From assembly GCF_014529535.1 (NCBI RefSeq), contig NW_023503442.1, forward strand, positions 310,001-374,000: a stretch of DNA of 64,000 bases. Direction: 5' to 3'. The notes below the pieces were generated by a model. That model was not told where the DNA came from and did not search any database. It was given only the letters and a program-made list of their open reading frames with translations. The position numbers and the translations under genes are program-made. How positions within the stretch are numbered: position 1 is the first letter of the stretch; every line of letters begins with the position of its first letter. The stretch is from Bradysia coprophila. Lineage: Eukaryota; Arthropoda; Insecta; Diptera; Sciaridae. Below, piece after piece: positions 42,850 to 54,445 of this stretch.

Positions 42850-45390
42850 TCCCCTCACGACCATTAACAAATAGATTGGCTAGATTTCGGTCGGTTACGT
42901 TCGTTGTGTTGTATCCAATCTTTCTTTTTCGGTAATTGATGTTTTAGATACCGATGCTCGTTTTCAGTGTTAGTCTGTCTATTGATTTTTTTTTCTTCTT
43001 TTCTCTATTTCTTCTGCTTCGGTCATTATTGTGTTTTGTGATGCTACAAAGTATATAATATTGTACGTACAGGTTCTCCAATACACGAACTATAATGGAA
43101 TCGTTCGAATTTTTTGTGATTCCATTCGAATATACCTTTTCTTCAATTCAATGTATTTGGCGTACATTATTTTTTATGTTAAATATTAATAGCACGTTAT
43201 TTAATCTGATTGATCAAATAATAATGTAGGAAAAAAAATTCGAATTTTGTGTTTATTTTAAAAAATCAAACAGTCAAATCAAATTGTGATTAGAAAAAGA
43301 GTTTCAGGTTTAAAAATAGACTTTACATTTTTGTTTGCAATTAAATTCGAGAAAGGCTAATATTTGCCGGCTCAGTTAAAAGTATGAATTTGATCAGCAA
43401 AAAGTATTGCGTTTTTTCTTGAAACATTTTCTATCTCATTGTAGTGAAGTGACATGATGCTGTCCGCTTTCGACTTTTTAAGTTGACGAACATATTGATC
43501 ATTTTGGTACATCCACAATTAGACTTCTGTTCAACATATGTATGTATAGGTAGACTGTGTAGAGTAGTGCCTCTGGAAAATTCTGCTACAAATTCTGCAC
43601 GGGTCAGAAATCTTACAAGTGTTCTCGATGCAAAACAAATCGTGAATCTAACTGGTAAACTCTTTGTATGTAATTTACCGGTAAACGCTATAGTTACCAG
43701 TAAATTCCATACAAATTTTTTATCGGTTGGATTCAGTAATCTTAGCATCCTCACAATGTTAGTAGAATTTTTGAATATTTTAATGGTACATTTTCGATTG
43801 TTTTAGGCTTAATTTCCACTTACAAAAAAACTACTCCGTTTAGCTAAATCACGCTTCTTTCTATTGTTTAAAGTGTAAACAAAGAAAAAACGGAGTGCTT
43901 TTTTCGTAAGTTGAAATCAAGACTTAAATGTACGTTAGTGAACGCTTGGTGAGTTGGTCATTTAATTCATAAGTTATTAACGTGGTTACGGCCTTATCAG
44001 GTTCATTGTGCTTTCTTACCTCAATTTCATTCCAAATTCGCCTAGAAAAACATTTTTGCACATTTTCACTGTTCCTCTTCAATGAGAGACTATGGAAGAT
44101 TTTAAGTAATTACGAAGGTTTCTTATTACATTTGCCATTCCTTCTTTCTGCTATTTCTTTGCAATAATAATATTTGATTTGCGTCTGTGGTTTTCTAAAA
44201 CTAAAACTCTTTTTTCTGCAATGGAACAGAGTTGTTTCTATCTTTAGATGGCTATTATGTTCATTTAAATCGGTTGGAATATAACTGGATAGTGGTAGAC
44301 TTTGTTGTTAAATTCGTGACCTTAAAAAAAATTGTTTTGCACAAAAAAATATTTGTTTTTTTCTACTTATAATTAAAATATTCAAAGTAAACCGACATTT
44401 AGAGGTTCAAAACTGAACAGCGTTAGTTTGCAGTTGGGGGTTTATGAAATAGCAACTGTAATATAACACATAATACAACACTCTTTGAGTCAAAATTACA
44501 ATATTTTTTCGCATAATAAATTTTTGTGGCTTATGTGCATATATGCAAACAAAGCGCAATTACACGAAAACGAGACTTTTCAACTTTTATCCCGAGTTCT
44601 GTAATGGATTTTACATGCTTTTGAGCCCTAAACCAATTTTCTTGTTTTCCCTAGTGATGTAATTCGCCACTTTCGACTCTAGGGAAAACAAAAGTATGTA
44701 AAATGATTTTTAAAGTGTAACACCAACCGTGTTCACTCTTTTCGTAATAAAAAAACTTTAACTAATTGAGTGGACGTGTTTCTCTCTCTCCATGTCGATT
44801 CCGATGGTTTTAATTTGAAGCCATTCTTTAACTAAACTCGCGATTTGATTGTGTACAGCAGTAATAAGTGGTTTGGTGTTTTTCTTAGTTTCATTTGATA
44901 TGGCCTAACCTATTTGTTTGTTATTAAAAGGGGAACAGTCGGAATATGACTTTTTGGTCACCCATGGTCAGTAAACCAACTTTCTGTAATGAGCCACTTT
45001 CGATCCTGGGGAAAACAAAAGTCTGTGAATAGTGTTGTATTGCCGTATTTTCTAGCCTCATCTGAAACTCCTGGAGCCTCTGTTGTGAAAAACGTTGTGT
45101 TGACCGGATCTCAGAAAAAAAGTTGGAAATTTCATTTTCTCGGATGACCTGTGGCCAGAGAGTTACAACACCCTCTAAATAAAATTTCCATTTTTCCCCG
45201 TAGGGGATTTTATGCCAGAGTGGAAGTAGTACTAGGTGCTAATTTCCAATACTTACCAACATCGAACGAGGTTGTTTCCTTTTATTCTAGAACGGGCAAT
45301 GGCGGGACATCCTCGGCTCAGATTAATGATCTCACTATTGCAAAGTCATATTTGTTTAAAATTTTAAAACCAAAGAAGACAGCCTAGTTA
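42850..45390. other. Gene-free AT-rich stretch
   Basis: ORFs (43,431 minus, 43,483 plus, 45,151 plus) have no motif. 43,812-43,917 is a small foldback (CCACTTACAAAAAAACTACT / AGTGCTTTTTTCGTAAGTTG). The phrase CGCCACTTTCGACTCTAGGG at about 44,668 recurs in varied form at about 44,995, hinting at a dispersed repeat. Confidence 0.3.
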
Positions 45391-45537
45391 GAGGACATCC
45401 ATAAATCACGTCAGCAGTTCAGGGGGAAGGGCGGGTCAGAAAGAGCAAAGAAACTGCTGACGTTTCTATTGTTCCAGGGGGGGGGAGGGGTTATGAAAAT
45501 TTAAGAAAACTGCTGACGTGATTTGTGGATGTTCCCT
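45391..45537. mobile_element. MITE with ACATCCATAAATCACGTCAG ends
   Basis: GGACATCCATAAATCACGTC (left) and the reverse complement of GGAACATCCACAAATCACGT (right) enclose ~90 bp with G-runs. Similar in plan to the GGGGCCATTCACAAATTACG MITE at 6,054. Target duplication unclear. Confidence 0.6.
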
Positions 45538-45766
45538 TACAAGTTACTTGGTATTCTACCTAAAGGGCCTATTTTCTTGAAATTTGTCGATTATCTTGAA
45601 ATTTCTCGAATTTCCTAAAAAAAACCTTTCGAGAAAGGTTTCAAGGAATTTCCATAAAATTAAGAAAAGCCACAAAAACTTCGTACGCGGCCGACGTTCG
45701 CATCAGATCGATTTGTAAATTGAGCTCGAGCAGGAATTGGAGTGTCAAATCGAGAAACCACCACCG

Positions 45767-46551
45767 ATGAGTCCAGCTGCACCACGCTTCGACAAAATGC
45801 TTCGTCGACTGTTCTCGTCAACGGAAAATGCAACCGTTCCGCAAACCATGATCAAGAAGAACCAATTGATTCCGTTCCACAGCAGTGTACGCATCACACA
45901 CTCAATTTTGAATTATGCGGCCGAGACCAAAGCCTGGAGCGATCATTTATACGTGACCGAGGACTTCATGCGTGTTTTGAAACGTGAGCGCTCGTTTATG
46001 GACCATTCTGATTGCGACGAGTACCTACGACCGGTCTGGTGGATTGCTAGAGTCAATGTAAAAGATGACTTTTACTTGATTTTACTCAGCTCGTACGAAT
46101 GCGACCAACTGATGCCAGTATTCAAAAACAGCAAACGAGCCGCTCTGCACATGTTCCGACCCAAATTGAGCAAACATCAAAGTAATTTGCTGCACGAAAC
46201 CAGTTTACAAGTGACTGGAATGACCGATTCGCCGAACATCAGTGCCAACGATGAAGCACAGATCGCCGTCTACGCGGGCTCGATGTATTTTGAAGGTGAG
46301 GTGGAACAAAACGCGTACTGTAACTTCCTGAAATTGATTCCGCGGCCGAGAAGTGATCAACACGAGGTTGCCTTCCAACAGGGCATCATCAAACCGAACG
46401 GCTTTGTACCAATGGAAAATCGTCGGCATTCCGTCGCCATTTCGGATACTGTCGACATGTGTAAATTCCGTAAAAATCCGGTGGATTTGGCTATCCAACT
46501 CATCGAAACTCATCACCGAAGAGTCTCACGCAGCATCGATACTGAAACGAG
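45767..46551 (+). CDS. Exon resembling part of fungal DUF3638/DUF3645 giant proteins
   Basis: The frame is open from 45,719 to 46,621. I place the exon between an unclear acceptor before QIEKPPPMSPAAP (near 45,740; first ATG 45,767) and the donor GAG|GTACGA at 46,551. Motifs: LECQIEKPPPMSPAAP, LYVTEDFMRVL, EYLRPVWWIARV, LILLSSYECDQLMPVF, ALHMFRPKLSK, IAVYAGSMYF, NFLKL and FRKNPVDLAIQLIE. The succession RxVQWI...ISPYEAxxLLP...VTLHLYxPR...QLxLFAGQLYLSS...FLGL is, from memory of the family, the region before DUF3638 in large fungal proteins of unknown function. No stop or frameshift occurs. Neighbouring exons were not found, so it may be an exon of a broken gene, a host gene, or transferred DNA. 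Confidence 0.5.
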
Positions 46552-46621
46552 GTACGAAACAAAGCATAACGCCGCAGTAGTTTTTTTGTTCGCGTGCGTC
46601 CGTGCGTTTATTTTTAAATAA

Positions 46622-47838
46622 TTTTCGTTACTTTAGTGGTGGAACCGACGACTAGTGTTTGTCGTATAGAAAAGAAAAAAACAAACTTTTGTCGGATGTG
46701 ACGAGTCCAATTGTTGTAAGAATTCGTTTAATTTTGCGTTCTGAATATTATGTTCTTTTAATTTTGAAACATTCCAAAAAATCCAAATCAAAAATTTTTT
46801 CGTTTGTAAACATCGCTGAAACTGTCAATATATACTAAAATAAAAAACAATTTTTCCTTGTTCATAAATTGAGGAGACTTTTTGAGTTGCTGCTTGCTGC
46901 TTCGTCCCATGATTAATCAAAAAATCGCGGTAATTAGTGACGTCGTCGAATAACGGTGGTGCAACGTCGTCACTAACCGACGATTCTTTAACGCGTGATG
47001 AAAAAGTGAAATTTTAATTTTCATTCGACTTGCCCAAAGCGATTAAGTTTTGGAAATTCTATAAATGAATTCGCTCAAAAACCACTTACAGTGGAAAAAT
47101 GACGCAAGTCCCTTCAACTTACAAAAGAACTGATACTGAGACTCGGCTTTCTTACGTTTTTTCAGAACAATCTAGTCGTTATTTTTACAATTTTTCTTAC
47201 ATTAGTTTACTCAACATCTGCCACGCCACATGGTGGTGCAAAACTTTCAGTTCTTTTGTAAGTGGATAAAGGGACAACTTTAAACAACATAAACAACGCA
47301 AACGGCATGACATGAACAGGGACGCAAGGCCTCTACTACTTTTTAGGAACTAAGGAGCATATTTACAGCAACTTTTTGACACAAAATATTCACGTGCAAC
47401 AGTCCGCGTAATTGGCAGGGTTCATGGCGGGCATTCAAAATTGACTTGGAATCAACGAGATCCATTGATGATGTCTATCACAAACATGCCAAGTCTGTAT
47501 GCCAAGTCATCTGTATGCAAAAAAAAGGCAAAACTGTTCGCTGTGATTCTTTTTTGTATTGTTTCCTATCGTTAGAAATAATTTTCTTGTTCATTTTGGC
47601 TTTAATTAGTTTTAGTTTAAAATATCAATTTTTTGAACTTATTTTAAAGTCAAATTAAAGCTCGCTAAAAATGGGAATTTTCTTTGCGTGAAGACAGATT
47701 CGTCGACTCTGGCATTGCCCATGGAAGCCAGATAATTTTTCTGAACTTCAGCCAACCAAAGTCACAATGTTAGAAAACTGGTTCGCGGCTCCGCAATAAA
47801 ATGTTTAAACTATCCTCTCAAGGCCACTTTCCAATGTG
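46622..47838. other. Gene-free stretch with one foldback
   Basis: 47,108-47,275: CCCTTCAACTTACAAAAGAA and the reverse of CTTTATCCACTTACAAAAGA form a foldback of about 165 bp. No coding region is supported. Confidence 0.35.
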
Positions 47839-47840
47839 AG

Positions 47841-48327
47841 CGTGAGCTAGGTCTCTTGGAGTGAGCTTATATGTGGCTACTCGGCCGTACAGTGAAGGTG
47901 GTGTTTTTTGTTAATATCTCGAGTAAACTTTGACCGAATTTCAATTTTTTTTTGTTTGAAAGGTACTAACGAATGTAAAGCAGCCGTACTACTTTCCACC
48001 TCCTAACAAAATGGCCGTCGGCCGCCATTTTGGATTTTTGTAAAATCAATATAAATCGGTGAAAATGATACTTACTTAATTTTAGGTCAATTCGAAATTT
48101 GTGTTACATTTGAAAGGAACGTCGTACGGGGCTTCGTAATTGCGCTATGCGCAATTTTTAAGACGTACACATTTCATAAGAATTTTACTTTACCGACGTT
48201 TACGGGCGCAGTAGGCTTACGGTAAGAGTAGGGCGACGGACGAACTAGGGTCACGTACGCAATAGATGTACGGGTTTGTACGGGGCTCAGTCGCAGCAAA
48301 CGCTCCGACTGTTCTGACGGCTCGTTT
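47841..48327 (-). repeat. CGTACG-family repeat, partial reversed copy
   Basis: On the minus strand it equals the first half of the 30.2-kb copy (GAGCCGTCAGAACAGTCGG to CTCACGCTCCGG-like end), ending at GCGTGAGCTAGGTCTCTTGG (47,841-47,860). Confidence 0.75.
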
Positions 48328-48329
48328 TA

Positions 48330-49290
48330 ACTTTGGGAACAAGCGGTCTCCGATTTTAATGAGTGATAGCTCGTTGGATCCGTCTTTCAATTCTAGGAAA
48401 CACGTATCTTTCACTTTTTCTATAAAAATTTATTTTCTGTCAAAAGCTCTCAAAAGTGAAGACATGTCAGAGGGTACCGAAAACAGTTTTTCGACAATAA
48501 CTCAAGAAAAAATTATTTTAAATTATTGTAATGTTGTACGAATGTCGGCCTTGGAAAGACCTACAGGTAGAGTATACGCACTGCTTGGTGCGAGTATATC
48601 CACGAGAGTTTTGACTAAAAATATAGTGAATGTTCGGAGAGTCCGGATTATCTGCACCCACTATCGTTGCACATATAAATGAACCCAGTACTTTTGTACT
48701 TCAAACCCACAGATGTCTTGGAAAAAAAGTTGGTGCCAAAATGCAGAACCTCCACCGCTACCTTGCACTGCTTACGGTGAGCACTTCTCATGGGATTAAG
48801 AAGAAAAATTATTTGGAAATTGGGACTTAGTAGCAGAGAAGATCAACTCACTGCATTTCAGTTCTGTCATCAAAAGTGGCTGCACAATTGGTACAATCGA
48901 ATAATTTGTTGGCCACTTTCTTATCGATTTTCATTCTTTTTTTCGGTGGCTGCTGATTGGTATACCGAGACTCCGTTTCTCTCGCCAAACAGTCGGCTTC
49001 ATGGGATCTGTGCGTATAAAAATTAATTTTTTGGCCGAAAACAAATAAGAGCAATGAAATTACTCTAGCTTTACCGGATCTGGTATAACCGCACCGCAAT
49101 TATCGCAGAAATCTTTGATAATTTGCGAATCATTATCTTTCTGCGATCGTCGCCGAATGTGCTACTTTCATTTTCTTCATGAGACGAGCGTGGGACCGCA
49201 GTACTTGCGGAGACGCAAAAAATCGGCAGACTTAGTTGTCAATTAACGTTGTGTTCACTTCTCTGGAGAATTTGAAATTTCTACTGTCTC
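48330..49290. other. Gene-free stretch, ORF fragments of unknown origin
   Basis: Frames such as MSEGTENSFSTITQEKIILN (48,464) and the minus-strand ANKLFDCTNCAATFDD (about 48,870) hint at decayed coding sequence. None has a nameable motif. Confidence 0.3.
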
Positions 49291-49296
49291 AGCAAC

Positions 49297-51035
49297 AAGG
49301 GACACTCGAAAACTGTACCAGAAAGTAAAAAACGTTAAAAACGGATACAGTCAACAGCTGTAGTACTAGCAGAGGAGAGACAGTGCATGGAAAGAAGGAC
49401 AGAATTTTTCAAGAGCCTGCTATGCCAGAGTCAAACAGTAACAACGGAAAAAGTAGCATAACCGGATTCACAATCGAGCGCACAAGGTGTGACGGAACCT
49501 ACACTGGAGGAAGTTAGGGCTTCTGTTCTCAAGCTCAAGAATAACAAGGCCCCTGGATCAGACAATCTACCCGGAGAACTTTTTAAATATGGAGGTGATA
49601 CGCTGTGTGCACGGTTACATGAGCTGATTGTGAAGATTTGGGAACGTGAAGAAATGCCAGAGGAATGGGAACTCGGAATCATTTGTCCAGTGAATAAGAA
49701 GGGTGACAAATTGGATTGTAGCAACTACAGAGGAATTAATCTATTAAACACAGCGTACAAAATATTTGAGCATATTTTATGGCAGCGTCTCATGGCGTAT
49801 TCGGAACCAACAACTGGTGAATACCAGGGTGGATTCCGCAACGATCGCTCAACAACAGACCAGTTGTTTAGCATCAGGTAGATCACGGAGAAATGCAGAT
49901 AGTTCAATGTTACTCTACACCATTTGTTTGTTGATTTTGAAACGGCATATGACAGGGTTTTTCGGAGGAAACTATGGAATGCGATGGTGGAACTTGGTTA
50001 CCCCAAAAAACTTATTCATTTGGCTAGAATGACTCTGTCACATGTGAGAGCCAAGGTCACAATTCGGAACAATCTATCTGATACCTTTGAAGCCTTGGAA
50101 GGACTTAGACAAGGCGATATGCTGATGGCCTAGACTTAATTGGACGGAACATTGACATCGTTAAAGAGAATTTCACGAAAATAGAAGATAGGGGTGCTGA
50201 GTTCGGTCTCAAGGTCAGTGAGAGAAAAACCAAGTACATGACAACTTCATAATTCATTGTCTGATAGCAGACCAACGGACCATACGCTGGAGATCAGTGC
50301 CTATATTCGCGAAAATATTTTCACGAATTTTCTCAAATTTTGAAGAACTTCTCAAATTTTCGCGAATATAGGGACTGCTGGAGATGAATGGAAAACACTT
50401 CGAGACTGTCGACAGCTTTATTTACCTTGGGTCGCTGCTCAATAGTGATAGTAGTATCGGAAGAGGAAATACGTAGAAGGGTAACGCTTGGTAACAGGAG
50501 TTACTACAGTCTTCAAAAACTCATCCGGTCAAAAACACTCAACCGCAACCTTAAGTGCGAATTGTACAGATCGCTGATTTGACCAGTTGTAGCATATGGA
50601 TCGGAAGCTTGGTGTATGACACAAAGTGACGAACACACACTTTTGGTTTTTGAAAGGAGAATTCTTCGATCAATTTTTCGAGGTGTCAATGTGAACGGCA
50701 ACTGGAGAAGAAGATACAACCATGAGCTGTATCAGCTTTACAAGGAGCCTGATATAGTCAAATTCATCAAAATCAATCGATTAAGATGGCTCGGTCATGT
50801 ACAAAGAATGTACGAGGAACGTGTACCACAGAAACTGCTAAATACAAGTCCCGATGGAAGACGCCGACCAAGTGACCAAGAGCGAGATGGAAAGATGCAA
50901 TTGAGTCTGATCTAAAAGTACTAAGAGTGAGCGACTGGAGAACGTTGGCGCGGAATAGGTCCGATTGGAGAAGATTGCTGGAAGAGGCCAAAAGCAATAG
51001 TAGGTTGTAGTGCCCGCCTAAGTAAGTAAGTAAGT
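49297..51035 (+). pseudogene. 5'-truncated LINE, RT with stops and deletion, (TAAG)n tail
   Basis: Order: RKLYQKVKNVKNGY (49,305), LKLKNNKAPGSDNLPGELFK (49,530), DCSNYRGINLLNTAYKIF (49,715), QGGFRNDRSTTDQLF, LFVDFETAYDRVFRRKLWN (49,930, catalytic D), LRQGDMLMA then a deletion of the FADD part, SERKTKYM, FIYLGSLLNSDSSIGREI, PVVAYGSEAWCMTQ, RLRWLGHVQRM (50,780) and DWRTLARNRSDWRRLLEEAK. This is an endonuclease-RT type non-LTR element; the clade is not fixed (RTE-like). The TAAGTAAGTAAGTA tail at 51,018-51,035 marks the 3' end. Several stops; split by an 83-bp MITE. Confidence 0.75.
50295..50377. mobile_element. 83-bp hAT-type MITE, 8-bp duplication
   Basis: Ends CAGTGCCTATATTCGCGAAA and reverse CAGTCCCTATATTCGCGAAA; CTGGAGAT flanks both sides (50,287-50,294; 50,378-50,385). 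It sits inside the LINE just before EMNGKHFETVDS. Confidence 0.85.
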
Positions 51036-52160
51036 ACTTCACAAAAACAAAACAGTCGACGATGCGAGAGAAAAAAAATTAACTCCTAAGGTACCGACAC
51101 CGTTCCGGCGCCCGGCTCGCATTGCGGCCCTCCGCTTCGCTCCGGGGCAATGGGTCGGATCACTCCGCGTGTTAAAACGTTGTTTCTGTACAATGAAAAT
51201 TGGTATTCATTTCGTAAAAAGATGGATTCTGTAGGGACGACCTAAAATACTTTCACTGATCGGCGTGAAAACTGGTTAGTACTTCCACCTCAGTTAATGA
51301 CATTTTCGGAAATCCTGGACAAACACATCGCGAAGAATTAACCCGAACTCCGATTGTGATCCGATCAATACATTAATCGTTCATTTTAGATCGTTTGTTT
51401 TATAATATTGAAGTAATTAAATTATTGGGACCGTTTGAAGGTTGCATTTTTACGTTGCAACGGGCTACCCACATACACGTGTTGCTCGGACTGGCACAAC
51501 TACGAATAAAATACATTTGTTTCAACAAATTTATTCAAGAACCAAAACAGCAGATTCTTTTTTTTTAAATTTATTATGGAAAGCACAGACGAGACAGTAA
51601 AACACAACGCTCCTTTGCCTTACATTATTATTTACTGAAGATCCCTCCCACGGGTCACGTTTAGTGAATTTTGGAGACAGAATCGCTGTTTCGTACCAGA
51701 GGGCGTTCGTTGCAACGACGAAGCAGCTAATTTCAAAGAATAAACTACCTACGAAGCTGGCCGTGAAACCGATGCTGAAGAACAGAGACAAACTGTACAG
51801 GAACGTGAAAGATTTCCGTCCACATTTGCAAATGACAGATTCTGTTTTCCTTCTTCTTTGCCAAACGTGCGGTTTTCGGAAATTTGTGACGACTGGACAA
51901 TTTGATCTACGTAGAAGATTACAGTTCCTGCTCGACAGTGATGCTTCGGATGTCAAACGCCATCTGACCGAGTTCCCGACTCATTTCTTTGAACCACCGA
52001 AGTTCCAACGACAAAATCTCTTTGGCACCCCGTCTTTTAATTCAATTTTGAATGATCATAATCACCGTTGGAAAATGAATTTCCAAGTCGCTGATCGCAT
52101 TCAATCAATCGTGTTCTAACAAGTTTGTGCTGCTTCAAGTGTGTTACCAGTTTCGCTGTA
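51036..52160. other. Mostly gene-free; one 151-codon ORF of unknown nature
   Basis: The ORF at 51,664-52,119 (plus; starts GTG) reads SKNKLPTKLAVKPMLKNRDK ... DLRRRLQFLLDSDASDV and has no motif I know. A GC-richer hairpin (CATTGCGGCCC / GGGGCAATG) lies at 51,119-51,151. Confidence 0.3.
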
Positions 52161-52489
52161 TCGTGCTGTTTGTCGGATTGATTAACTGAAGTTGCCGAAC
52201 GGATTAGCTGAAATTGTCGAACGGGTAAGCTGAAATTGGCTGAACGCGGTTCCAGAATGTATGGCTGTAAGTACCTCCTTGCCAAAGTTTTGTTTTTACT
52301 GTGCATTTGCACGATTGTTGTAAATGTTTTGCTGAGTGTTTTTTCTGCTTCTCTCGCAACGAATTTGGGTTTTTCACAAATTGCTTTCTTGCTAATCTCT
52401 GAACTTCCATTGAAAAATGGCAATGTTTTCCAAATGTAAACATTCAAAACTAGTTCGAATGAATGTTATGTTGCTGTCTCTGGAAGGAT

Positions 52490-53236
52490 ATAACGGAAAA
52501 GACTGATGAAGACTAGTCCATTCTAGTCTCTGACCGCCGTTGATATCTGAGGTCGAAACAGCCCGTTCTGTTTTTATTTCACTTCACGCGACCCGTGGGA
52601 GGGAAGAGAAATGTTATCTCTGTTTGTGTTTTGCGTTCAAGGTTGCCGGTTGTTTTTCGTTTGAGCGTTTTAGCGAGTCGCAGATGCGGAAGTTTTTACA
52701 TTGTTGAGCGAATAAATGAGCAACAGTCACGAGACGGAAGGTTTTATATTTATTTTACGTAATCCAGCCAAGTGTTCACTTCTCAGTGATGTTTTCTTCT
52801 TCCTCACCGTCGTTAGAAGGTTCCGGCAAAGACGTCTTACAGCATCGTTCCCGTGCAAGCAATTTACCTTTTCGTTCCGTTCGTGTTTTTTGGACGAAGT
52901 TTGATAGTGTGTTAGGGTGTGGCGTTCCGTCTTGACTTCTATGATCGTACACGGATTTCGTTTCTTCCGTCTGTATGGACTTCCATGAAACCAACAGCTG
53001 AACGGTGGAATTCTATCTTTTCAATAAAGATATCAGTCGAATGACGGAATCATTTTCATTTCAGGTGTCGCTTGACCAAACCTATTTCCCCTCCTCAGGT
53101 CGGTTCTTCCTATCTTATCTACCATTGACTTCCCTACTCAATTTTGGTGTTAATGCTTGCTGTACGTTGTGTGATGCTGGCGGTTTGGTTTGTTGCGCTT
53201 TGCGAGTCGCAACATTAAAACGCCCAAACGAGAAAG
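52490..53236 (+). repeat. 5' region of a Penelope-like element copy (inferred)
   Basis: This stretch resembles 62,333-62,760. Shared blocks are GAGGTCGAAACAG, ATTTCAGGT(G/A)...GACAAAACC-like, TGTGATG and GCAACATTAAAACGCCC/GTCC. It directly precedes RT pieces at 54.3-55.5 kb once the hAT-type insert is removed. There is no clear ORF. Confidence 0.4.
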
Positions 53237-54252
53237 TAGCTTACTATCGGGTCAGGTCAACCTGAAAATCTCAGGTCAGATCATGACCTGAATTTGACCT
53301 GATAACTTGACCTGAATATTATCAGGTTGACCTGATATTTTTTATGTTTTTTTTAAAATTAGTTTTGTTAATATAAAATCTAAAAAACAATTGATTCCTG
53401 ATAAGGCCTACTACTAGGTTTTTGTTGTCTACGGACGCTTATAGTTTCTTTACAAACAAAGCCAAAGGTATGGAAAGTCGTACAATCTTCACTTGGATCA
53501 TTAGCTACACTTCGCATATTTTACATTTTATATGGGGTCAATAAGTAACTTCTAGGACTGAAAGGTTTTATCAGCTAACCAGATTAGGTTAAATACTCAA
53601 GTGTCGATGCTAGATTGTGCGACGTTTCTGGATGTATTCCGTATGTTCAGTCAGAGCTTAAACATTGTTTTGAACCGAAATAACTTATTCAGAGCCATAA
53701 TTCGTGGGCTCAGGACCAGGAGCCACCTATGTGCCAACCTATAATTCTAAAGTGCATGTCTATCAGAGTACTTTTCAGAAATTGCACTCTCATCACTTAA
53801 CTCTAATCGGTCCGTTGATAAATGTTAACGTCAAAACCACGGACAAAAATCAAAAGTCTCTACATTGTAATGGCAATTATGTGGGTAAAAATGAGTTATG
53901 AGGGTGAACATAGCGAAGCTTGAATGATTTTTGGCTCGATGGAACATCTAGTCAGCGTCAGTATATCAGCTCCAGCCGAATTGTAAAGTTCTACAGAAAC
54001 TGATTTTTTTGAAAGGACAAGAAACACGAGTCATGCGACTGAGGAAAGTAAATTCACCCTCTTAGCTCGGTAGAATGTAAGACTGTTCAAGAGCCAATTG
54101 AAAAGAGAATTATAGCAAACGCCGATTTTTTCGGAAATTCAATTTCAGGTCATTTCGGGTTATTTCAGGTCGTGACCTGAAAACTCAGGTCAGGTCAGGT
54201 CAAAGTTAATTTCTATTTCAGGTCAACCTGACCTGACCTGTGGTAAGCCTTA
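53237..54252. mobile_element. hAT-type element full of CAGGTCA motifs, 1,016 bp
   Basis: Ends TAGCTTACTATCGGGTCAGG and (reverse) TAAGGCTTACCACAGGTCAG; CGAGAAAG flanks both sides (53,229-53,236; 54,253-54,260). Subterminal regions at 53,247-53,338 and 54,145-54,240 hold many (T)CAGGTCA/TGACCTG copies in both orientations. The middle has no transposase. The 8-bp duplication fits hAT. Confidence 0.75.
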
Positions 54253-54445
54253 CGAGAAAGTCGTGTGATGTGTGGATTGACGTTGCGAAAATGCTACAAC
54301 ACATCAGAGATAACATCGATTCGAGCGTTTACACCCTTTGTCAGTTTATGTCTGAAGCCGATATATACGGGCCGACGTAGAAGTCAAATATGCCAATTTA
54401 ACCCGGATGCTGAGACCGTTCTACAAACCTTAAGGACTAGACTGT

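Noticed and set aside
43431..43806. 107-codon ORFs on both strands
   Set aside because: Mutual shadows over the same bases; composition unremarkable, no motif.
51119..51151. GC-rich hairpin as a Helitron 3' end
   Set aside because: No CTRR after the stem and no TC start could be linked to it.
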